From positions 5,655,645-5,677,512 of the forward strand of contig RPFO01000253.1 in assembly GCA_009746045.1 (NCBI GenBank): a stretch of 21,868 bases of DNA, read 5' to 3'. This DNA is from Mesostigma viride (Eukaryota > Streptophyta > Mesostigmatophyceae > Mesostigmatales > Mesostigmataceae). Positions 9,365-17,135 of the stretch are shown here, one piece after another. Within the stretch, counting starts at the first letter, position 1; every line of letters starts with the position of its first letter. The position numbers were made by a program, and so were the translations under genes. The notes under the pieces were generated by a model that worked only from the letters and a program-made list of their open reading frames with translations, was not told the origin of the DNA and made no database searches.

Positions 9365-9569
9365 GGTGAGGACATATCGCCCAGGCTGGGCGGGCTTGGT
9401 GCCAGCTAGTCTATCTGATGTGTCTATACCTGATCTGTGCGGGCCAGGTGCCCGGCTAGGCCCGGGCACCTGTGCCTAATAATGTGGGAAACATAGGGCA
9501 AATCAGCGTACAAATCCTCATTACTAATGTGCAAACCAAAGGGGATGTTAAGGGCAGCATCTTGGTGAC
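9365..9569. other. Spacer with a strong hairpin
   Basis: Contains the 11-bp perfect stem at 9445-9472. Otherwise nothing recognised; it may be part of the 3' untranslated region of the minus-strand LINE. Confidence 0.4.
9445..9472. repeat. Perfect 11-bp GC-rich hairpin
   Basis: CAGGTGCCCGG at 9445-9455 pairs with CCGGGCACCTG at 9462-9472 around a 6-nt loop, CTAGGC. It lies about 80 bp beyond direct-repeat copy 1 and is not seen next to copy 2. Confidence 0.9.
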
Positions 9570-10225
9570 GTTGCCGTCGAGTCGTTGCTCCAGCTCCTAC
9601 GTCAGTGTCCAGGTCTCGGCGCCATAGGTCAGGATCGTCAGGTCACGGTTGCAGACGTCAAGCAGGAACCCAGTGAGCGCCGTCAGCTTCAGAATCACCG
9701 GGGCGGGGAGCTGGTCAGGGCCAACGGTGGCGTAGAAGCGCAGTTGCTTGGCGGCGGTGCTCAGCTTGAGCTCGGTGAACGGCGGTAGCTCGTTGGGGTC
9801 GCCAAGGGGTTCCGTCAGGGCCGGGTACGTGTAGTCCTGCTCAGCGGCGGGCGGCGTGCATGGGCGGCGCAGGGACGCCCCGGCGCAGGCGCCAGGCGCG
9901 CGGCCGCCAGATCGAGGGCCAAGCGGAGGAGGCGGCGGGGGGGCGCCTTGCAGCCGGGACTGGGAGGAATACCACGGTCGAGCTGCTGCTGCGGTGAGCC
10001 AGAGAGCGTCCGCGGCGTCGGCTGCGCGCCGCCGGCTGGCCGTTGGGCATGACGCAGGCGGGTCCAGGCGTACTTGCCGTCACTGCTGGTCCTGGAGGTG
10101 GGCGAAGTACTCGCGGACATGGAGGTCCTTCTGCTCCTTGGTCGCCTGCCGGATGGCCGAGTGGTAATCGGCTTTGAGGCGGGCGTAGCGGGCGAGGTCG
10201 CGGTTGTCGCGCAGGGCTTGCCGGG
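9570..10225 (-). pseudogene. LINE RT linker and internally deleted RT
   Basis: The segment near 10217-10080 reads ALRDNRDLARYARLKADYHS and KEQKDLHVREYFAHL, typical of the linker between endonuclease and RT. From about 9840 the frame reads NELPPFTELKLSTAAKQL then VGPDQLPAPVILKLTA, matching the RT finger block (GxDxxP). It then jumps within about 15 residues to DLTILTYGAETWTLT, a block normally found after the palm. The catalytic FxDD-like motif A, motif B and YADD are absent. A TAG follows WTLT, after which homology resumes (ELEQRLDGNVTKML). Confidence 0.65.
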
Positions 10226-10649
10226 CCTGGCTGGATGACGGCGGGGAGCCGGTGCAGGCTGGTATGGCGGGGCGGGCTGCGGGGGGGCAGCAGGGTCCCT
10301 GCCGCGCCGGGGCAGCTTGCCAGCGAGACATGCCGAAGGGCCGATGCCGGGCCGGCAGCGGGCAGCTGGGCGTGGCTGGCCGGGATGTCCAGCGCGTCGA
10401 CGAACTCTTCTGCCGCGCGCTTGTGGGCGCGTTTTTCAGGGAAGTCCTCCAGAGCGGCGTCAGATTTCTCAAGCAGCTGCAGTGTTCGCAAATCAGGTGG
10501 TGCCACGTGCTTACGAAAGTGCGAGCGGGAATCGCAGGCTGATGCGGGCGGTGACGATGCGATGACCGGAGCGCACGGTGGACTGTCCAGGGGGAGCACG
10601 CGCGAGCGAGCAGCTATAGACGGTGACAGATCCTTGATGGCGCTTGCAC

Positions 10650-11290
10650 ATTACAACATAGTCGAAGCAGCGTTCAGTGCCAGTGGGCGATGTGTGTGTG
10701 ACCAGAGAATCTGGACTATGTGGAAAGCGGGTGTTGGCGGGTACCAAATCGCATGTCGTAAGCAAATCAGCAAAAAGTTGAGTGTTGGCATATTGGAGTC
10801 TGACCGTACCGTTGGGGGTGTGCTGACATCCGCCAGTACCCCGGGTGGTAGCGTAGCGTTAGCGTCCAGTAGCAGAGTGAGGTAGTTGCGACCAGGGGTC
10901 GTTCGCCAGGTTCTCCAGCGCAGCAAAGATTGTCCTTGCGATCTTTTTCTGCATGGGTGGCCGGAGTGTGGTGCGTAACCGACGCCCACCGTCAGGGCAT
11001 AGGTCGAATGGCCCTCCATCGAATGGAAGGTGGCCACGAGGAGGCGAGCGTTGACCAGCTGGGGTTCACCCATGTGGCGTACGGCGAGCGGGGAGCACAG
11101 GAGACCGACGCCCCCGTTCCCGGTGCCGTCGCCGCCTCCGTAACAAAACCCGGCCGCCAGCCGTCGATGTCGTCAGCAGCAAGGGCGGTCGGTCCGCGGG
11201 CCGATGTTGTTGTGCGCCTGTGTTCTTGGATTCCCAGGATGCCGGCGATGTTATTGTCGATGCAGAAATCAATAAGATTGGAGACTCGAT
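10650..11290 (-). pseudogene. LINE APE-type endonuclease domain, broken
   Basis: On the minus strand the segment near 11280 reads NLIDFCIDNNIAGILGIQEH. The IQEHR block is the expected position of the catalytic Glu of APE-like LINE endonucleases. It continues with GNGGVGLLCSPLAVRHM, then VNARLLVATF and VGVGYAPHSG, which match the middle of the domain. Further on, LLLDANATLPPG stands where GDFNA is normally found. The final SDH block is not clear. In L1-like elements this domain nicks the target DNA for target-primed reverse transcription. Frame changes and decay suggest it is inactive. Confidence 0.68.
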
Positions 11291-11879
11291 GGCACTGACA
11301 GTCGTCGCTGCTCAGGCAGTGACAGCGGTCAGTCAGCGTCGGGCTGGAGCGTGCGGGCGTTGAAGGTGGCGATGACCAATGGCGCGCGTTGACCGAAAAG
11401 TGGGGTGCAGGCGGGGGTGGCCGGGCCCGGAGATGGAGCAGGGTGGTGATGGGGGTGGGGGTTGAGGTGGTGGGGTAGGGGGGCCGGGTTGAGGACTTAT
11501 CCTTTCAATCACCGTTTTGATTCTTCCTGCCAACGCATCGAGGCGACGCCGACCGTTGGCTCGGGTGGCCAGGTATACTGAATTCATCTGCGTCTGCACG
11601 CATAAGAAATGCGTGCAGTCTGAGGAGGTTTCAGAGGCGGCCGCGCGCCCGAGGCAGGGCGAACCTGGCTCACTGCCGACCCGTTGCTCTCTCTCCGACA
11701 GCCCGAGGGCTGCGAAGGCAAAGGGGCGGGAAGGGGAGTTAGGCAGGTCCCACTGCTAGACTACCGCAGAGCCGCGGGGCCGCGAGCGTCTTCATTACTA
11801 GTTGAGGAGGGTTCGCAGCGCGGGCTCCGGCTCGGGTGCAAAGCGAGCGAATTTATTAGGGGGACGGCCAGGCCCGGCA

Positions 11880-13080
11880 GCCATACCTGAGCTGAAGTTG
11901 CCCCGGCGGATCCCCACACGTGCTGGGGAGCGGGTGACCGTCGATGCCGGTGGTGATGGCGGTGACGGCAAGGGCCGAGCAGGGGACTGGGGCGCTGGCA
12001 CGGCGGTATCCATCCGTGGGGGTCGCCATCATTGGAGGAAGGTCCTGGCCGTTAATGTGGACGATGAAGACGCCATTAAAGAGGCGGGCATATGTAGATG
12101 CTGCACCGTTGTTGCGGGTTGGCCTGCTTGGCTGCCCAAGCCTAGTGGACCTCCCGTCCGGCCGGTTCAGCCGGGCCTCAAGCTGCTCCGGGGTATAGAA
12201 ATCGTCCATGCTCAGTGGGGTATCCTGGAGGTTCCGGCGGGCCTTCTGCACCGGCCTGCAGTTTGTCCTCCGTTGCAGTGGAAGTCCACCAAGACGGGGG
12301 CGGTGGGGCCGCCAAGCCGGCGTGCCGTTTTAATGACGACGCCGGCTTTGGGCCATGCACGCCGAGCTTCCCCAGGAAGGGGTCGCCCCGGAGGTAGGTG
12401 CCCAGGCGTGCATCGTTGACGTTCGAGGGGACGCCACGTACCACAATACTGCATGAGCGAATGGGTTCGTGCATTATTAGCATCCGGCCCGTGTGCTGGC
12501 CTTGACGGCTGTTTTGATTTCGTTGATGAGCTGCATGCGTAGGGTTCTGAAGCGTGGCGGCATAGGTGGTCTTGGCAGGGGTTATGGAGGCGGCAAGTTG
12601 TTGCTGGAGCTGGTGGAGGAGCTCAGTCCTGCTGCTGCAGTCCTGCTGCAATCGGTGGGTGATCAATGGCGGAGTGGATGGAGGTGTCGGCGTGTGTGGA
12701 ATGGGCGTGGTGGGTGGCGAGGTGGTCGTGGAGAGGGTTGAGGGCAGCGTTGAGGACGGGACGGGAGGTAATCGAAGCAGGTATTGGCGACTTAAGCCTG
12801 GCGGTGATGTCGATGGCGGCAGCAACAGTGGGGTCGGCTCCCAGGTCCAGAGAGGCCATGACAATTAAGCGGTCAAGGGCGCTGTCGGAAAGACGGGAGC
12901 ACGTCCACCAGACTGCGAGGCAGAGGTCGGTGTCGTCGGGGCTGTCGTGGAGAAAGTCCTACAGGTGGGTAACCTGTTGGTTGCAGTCCCGGATCTCACA
13001 CTTTTTCTCGGCAGCCAGTTGCAGGGTGGTGAGGGCGGCAGCTCGGGACAGGTGCATGATGGCGTTAAGGCCTGGCCATT
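11880..13080 (-). pseudogene. LINE ORF1-like protein, broken
   Basis: On the minus strand the reading frame begins near 13080 (LNAIMHLSRAAALTTLQLAA), meets an in-frame TAG near 12960 and continues (MASLDLGADPTVAAAIDITA, from 12859). After a frame change it shows CSIVVRGVPSNVNDARLGTYL at about 12450 and, in another frame, APVLVDFHCNGG near 12280. These look like the core of an RRM-type nucleic-acid-binding domain. The C-terminal part carries DDFYTPEQLEARLN (near 12200). ORF1 proteins of this type bind the element RNA. Several frames are needed, so it is a pseudogene. Confidence 0.55.
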
Positions 13081-13081
13081 T

Positions 13082-13150
13082 GCCAGGTAAAAACTCGGCA
13101 GCTTCCTCGGCAGAACCGGCCAGGTAAAAACTCGGCGGCTTCCTCTGCCG
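13082..13150. repeat. Two copies of a 32-bp unit at 37-bp spacing
   Basis: GCCAGGTAAAAACTCGGC begins at 13082 and again at 13119; the following GCTTCCTC is also repeated. The pair lies exactly in the gap between the two head-to-head LINE fragments. Confidence 0.9.
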
Positions 13151-15281
13151 CACATGCGGAGGAGGTGGAGACACTTGCCGCCGAAATCAATCGCCACACG
13201 GCCGCCAACCAGCACAAGGCGGCCTGGCGCTCTCTCGACCGTCTCACCGGACGCCGGGAAACGCAACGGGCTGACATCCCAGGCACCCCCAGTGAACGCC
13301 TTGAGATAATTGGTTCAGCTCCCAGGCCAAACTATCGGGGGCCCGGGCTGGCCCGCCCCCCCCGCTTGACCCCGCTGCAGCTGCACGCCCTGCGGCCAGC
13401 CGAGGCGGCCCCGTTGAGCCCCCGCAGGCGCCCACCAGCGAGACGGACTAGTAACCTGGTCCCACCGCTCTCCGGCCCCCTGGTGCATGGACGGTCCCCA
13501 CGACGAGTGGACTCCCCAGGAATGGGCTGCTGCCATCTCCACCCTCCGCAATGATGCTGCCATGGGAGTGGACAATATTTCACCGGAGGTGGTTAAGATG
13601 CCTGAGCTTGAGCCTTTCCTCCGGGGTGTTTGCAACCGGATTCTACGAGATGGCCTCCCCCCGCCGACGTATTGGAAGACCGCTGTCCGGGTCATGCTCT
13701 ACAAGGGCAAGGTGGTCCGCCGCGGATAGTAACCGGCAACTACCGCGGCGTATGCCTCCAAAGCTGCGTGCTGAAAGTCTTCATGCGTCTCCTGCTGAAC
13801 CGCCTGCGCGCCAGCCTCTGATCCCCACCTAGGTGAGTCCTAGATGGGCTTCTGTGTTGGTCGCAATTGTGTTATGGTCACTATTACCGCGCGCCGCCTG
13901 ATCGAGGAAGTGGGCCGCCTGGCCCCCGGCCTCTTGCCATTGCTATTGATCTTCGTGGATTACACCAAGGCATTCGATACGGTTATATGGGACGCCCTGT
14001 GGGTGGTCCTTCACCTGTTCCGTGTCCCATCGTACATCGTTGAGATCATCCGCCAGTTCTATGAAGGGTCCCAAGCCCAGGTCCGTACCGCCGACGGCGT
14101 CACTCCGGCGTTCCCCCTGCACACCGGGGTGTGGCAGGGCTGTGTGCTCTCCCCATATCTATTCATCATTATGGTGGACTACTATATTATGTGGCGTGCA
14201 CAAGCCCGCTTCGCCCGGGTGGAGGGGCGCCCGCCGGGGATCGAGGTCACGGAGTACGCCAGCTACGGCGGGGTTGACCCACCCTAGTACCGCCTGAGCG
14301 ATCTGATCTACGCTGATGACACGACACTCGTGGAAACCCCGGAGTCAGCCCAACTGCATGTGGCTAGACAGCTTATCACTGGAAGCGCGGGCGGTGCATG
14401 GGGCTTATGATCAGCAAGAAAACGGAGGTCATGGCCATCGGCTTCCCTGCTTGGATAGCCCCACCCACCCTCCTCGATCTTGCTGGACGGCAGCCTCGTC
14501 CCCCCGGCGACTCGCTTCAAGCTCCTTGGCAGCTGGCTTCCGGCCCTTCACGGCCGACGACATCAACACCCGCATTGGCCTGAGGCCTGGGCGGCCCTCC
14601 GCCGCCTCGACAGGTTCTGGACCTGTCGCTACCTGAGTGAGCGACGCAAGCGCATTCTGTTCAAGGCCCTTGTCCTCAGCATCCTCCTTTATGGCTGCGA
14701 GGCGTGGACCCTGGACCAGGCGCTGAGCCAGCAGCTTGACGGCACCGTCACTCGAATGCTTTGTCATATCCTCGGCGTCCGCTACCAAGAACGCCGCACC
14801 CGGGCGGAGCTCTACTGCGAGCTCCCTCTTGTCCAACCCATACCATCCGACACCGCCGCCTCCTCTTTGCCGGCCATCTTGCCCGCACAGACCAGGTGAA
14901 TACCGATGTGGGCCCTGCCGGGGGGCTTAAGACGGGCCAACCAGGTAGACACCTCCTCCTATGGCAGGGTCCCCTTGTCCCATCGCAACCCACTGGCAAA
15001 CTTGCGCGCGCCGGGCACCGGCGCGGCGCGACCCGGACCTATATGTGACACAACTGCTTGAAGATGCAGGGCTTCTGGGACTATCCGTACTCCGCGCCCG
15101 CATCATTGACAAGGAGAAATGGGCTGCCATCTGCGATAAGCACCTTCCCGAGGGGCATGCTCCTGTTTTCTCCCCACGGGCCCCGCGGCCCGTTGCTATA
15201 GCCAGGGTAGAAGTCCGCAGGTGGAGGTTATTGGTCCTGAGGATAGCCGCTACACTACCACCTCGTCTGCCATTTCAGTAG
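13141..15281 (+). mobile_element. Decayed L1-like LINE, reverse transcriptase part
   Basis: Homology can be followed through frame changes. The linker (AAEINRHTAANQHKAAWRSL) starts near 13174. RT fingers (MGVDNISPEVVK) are at about 13561. NYRGVCLQSCVLKVFMRLL follows near 13737. Motif A is FVDYTKAFDTV (about 13950-13985), motif B is GVWQGCVLSPYLF (about 14127-14165), and motif C is LIYADDTTLVE (about 14306-14338), reached after a TAG at 14285-14287. Thumb and C-terminal blocks follow (RFKLLGSWL, ILLYGCEAWTLD, LLFAGHLAR, then YVTQLLEDAGLLGLSVL near 15042). ORF1 and endonuclease are absent, consistent with 5' truncation. The catalytic Asp residues are present, but at least five frame breaks or stops prevent a functional protein. 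Confidence 0.85.
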
Positions 15282-15772
15282 AGGACAGCTCGCCGGATGA
15301 GGATTACATCCCCATCTAGTGCTTAACGGTTTGGGGATGATGCAGACGATATTTGTTTAAACTTTTGTGTAATTATTTTTCTAATGAGATTAGCATAGTA
15401 CTCCGTGGCATGCCTTTGCGCACGACACGCAAGTACTTACTTACTTGGCAGAAAAGGCCTCCTCGCGGGTATCCATGGCAGGGTCGCTGTTTGGCGGAGC
15501 TGTGTGAGTGGAGCGGCTGGATGCTGACGTGTGGCGTCCGGCATAGCGTGCAAGGGGGTTTCCAATGATGCCATGGCTTCATCAGCAAGTTGGTGCAGGG
15601 CCGCGGACTACTTAATAACAAATAGAAATGGCCATACACGTCTGGCCCACTAATTCTAAGTCATGGAACCGGTCCAGCCCAAGGCCCACCGTCCCGTAGC
15701 ACCGCTCACATTAATTAATCAATTAATTAGTAGACACGTGACTGCGTCACGTGAGCATATAAGTCCTCAGTG
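15282..15772. other. Spacer with G-box-like palindrome
   Basis: Possible LINE 3' untranslated region and flank. It contains TTAA-rich sequence at 15712-15730, the palindrome at 15735-15753 and a TATA-like word (catataag) just before direct-repeat copy 2. No coding region is recognised. Confidence 0.45.
15735..15753. promoter_or_regulatory. Palindrome with paired CACGTG (G-box-like) cores
   Basis: CACGTGAC and GTCACGTG face each other across TGC. CACGTG cores are bound by bZIP and bHLH factors in plants and many eukaryotes. A TATA-like CATATAAG follows within a few bases. Whether this is a working promoter is inference. Confidence 0.35.
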
Positions 15773-16091
15773 GGAGGGGAACATGGAATGGAATGGATGG
15801 TGTAAGCTATCTAGGTCCTAGTTACAGGGTTGTGGGCACCACGGCCCAAATCTATGAATGCCATACGCGGTCACACGCGGAGGCCCCCGCAGACTTGGGG
15901 GTGGTCTCCTTTATCGCTACTTGCCATCTATCCTTGCATATACCATCTGCCTCCATATTACAGACAAACCAGGAGGCTGCCCGGGTGTGAGCCCGCCACG
16001 TCTAGTGTAGCACATGTCCATGCCTAGTCTAATATCACGGAAAGTCCACGGGTACGTGGCGGCCCTGCCGCGCGCGGCCCGGGGCACGCCA
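15773..16091 (+). repeat. Direct repeat copy 2 (about 0.32 kb)
   Basis: Same unit as 9037-9364, same orientation, with scattered substitutions and short indels. The two copies bracket the two head-to-head LINE fragments. Similarity stops abruptly after GGGGCACGCCA. Confidence 0.9.
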
Positions 16092-16916
16092 CTCACAATA
16101 GTGACGTTCATTCTCATCCGTTATAAAGAAACTACCTTCAGAGCCGGAACACCGAATTCAAGGTGACGATCACTACCAAATTTGTGATATTTAGCGTTCT
16201 GTTAAAAAACATTCTCTTCAGTAGCTTGTGCATTGTGCAAGCATGGAAACATTTTGCAGTTGAGCATGGAAACATTTTGCAGTTGAGCACGGAAACATTT
16301 TGCAGTTATCCACATTCATGAAAAGGCAAGCACAATACCTGCCAACTTGCATGCCCCAATACAGTTTTTCTTTGTTATTCTGTACTATCCTGGCTGGGTA
16401 ATGACAATCTTTTCCTAGTGGTAGACTGGTAGTGCTCATGACAAACAGCCATTAAATCTCAACGACAAACAACCAAAACCTGTAAAAGCATTCCGGAACC
16501 CAAAATATGAAGAAGGATGTACGGAACCAATAGCCGCGTTCAAAGGGCCGATATGTTCACCGACAATTCTGAATTCCTATTCTACAAGCAGTACTTGCAC
16601 ATCGGGGCGCAGCCTCCCTTCCATTCCTGGCGGTCAAGGTCAGGCGTTGGGGTTAGAATCTTTGTTGTACATTGCCAAAAGAAGTTACTACAGCCAGCTG
16701 GTGTGCCGGCTGGGCTTCACATGCATGCCGGCATGTGCTGTTGAGTCTTGCAAAGCTGCATGATCACTGCAGGGAAAGATAACCCCACCAGCCAAATTCG
16801 ATGGCAAATGGCGGAGAGCGGTCGTCGATCACATCGCCTGAGGGAACTCGTTCACTTGAAGAGGAATGACTGGCAGCAAGTTCGCGGACGTCAGCGCTCA
16901 TCAGGGTCGCTCAACT
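16092..16916. other. Intergenic stretch downstream of the minus-strand gene
   Basis: No gene recognised. It should contain the 3' untranslated region of the minus-strand gene ending at 16917; no AATAAA was clear on that strand. It holds the 23-bp tandem repeat at 16241-16309 and a 12-bp palindrome CATGCCGGCATG at 16724-16735. Confidence 0.5.
16241..16309. repeat. Three-copy 23-bp tandem repeat
   Basis: The unit GCATGGAAACATTTTGCAGT plus TGA occurs at 16241, 16264 and 16287; the third copy differs at one internal base and at its end. Confidence 0.95.
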
Positions 16917-17135
16917 TTACCCGATGCGGGGCCGCACATTCCGGTCTGGCTGTGCTTGGTTGCGCTCGAGGAAGCTGGTCAGGTGCTTGAAAAGCAGCCG
17001 GCGCTGCATGCACTTCTTGATCATTTCCTCCGAGGTTTTGATGCGCAGGTCCACCAGCACCTGACGGCAGACCACAACCGGGTATTTCACCCACTCTTCC
17101 ACCGTCATCTTCCGCAGCGCGCTCAAGTCCTCCGT
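16917..17135 (-). CDS. Exon C of the minus-strand family member, probably terminal
   Basis: The acceptor AG lies at 17137-17136 (ccacacag on the minus strand). The exon encodes 72 residues beginning TEDLSALRKMTVEEWVKYP and ends with TAA. It is the best conserved exon along with A. The TAA is embedded in GGTAAAG, a weak donor-like word; the stop is at the same codon as in the plus copy. Confidence 0.75.
   Translation of the reverse strand, partial: TEDLSALRKMTVEEWVKYPVVVCRQVLVDLRIKTSEEMIKKCMQRRLLFKHLTSFLERNQAQPDRNVRPRIG

Larger units (their letters stand above)
9570..13080 (-). mobile_element. Decayed L1-like LINE with ORF1, APE endonuclease and deleted RT
   Basis: Reading the minus strand from 13080 downward, the order is ORF1-like protein, apurinic endonuclease, linker, then reverse transcriptase N-terminal fingers fused to C-terminal sequence. 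This is the normal L1-clade layout. Stops and frameshifts occur in every part, and the catalytic RT palm is gone. The C-terminal piece TYGAETWTLT followed by QRLDGNVTKML matches YGCEAWTLD and QLDGTVTRML of the plus-strand element at 13141-15281, so both belong to related LINE families. The element is non-autonomous and dead as it stands. Ends are approximate because no poly(A) tail or target duplication was identified. Confidence 0.75.

Noticed and set aside
9841-10885. Long frames on both strands around 10 kb, including a 252-residue minus-strand frame
   Set aside because: They are low-complexity by-products of GC-rich decayed LINE sequence. The LINE homology runs through other frames.
9570-15281. 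One L1 insertion with a twin-priming 5' inversion
   Set aside because: The two halves overlap in content: both carry the linker, RT fingers and post-palm region. They must therefore be separate copies.
9037-16091. LTR retrotransposon with the two direct repeats as LTRs
   Set aside because: No TG...CA ends, primer-binding site, polypurine tract, integrase or protease; the interior is two opposed non-LTR elements.
16724-16735. 12-bp palindrome CATGCCGGCATG as an operator
   Set aside because: A single short palindrome in eukaryotic intergenic DNA with no associated gene or repeat; expected by chance at some rate.
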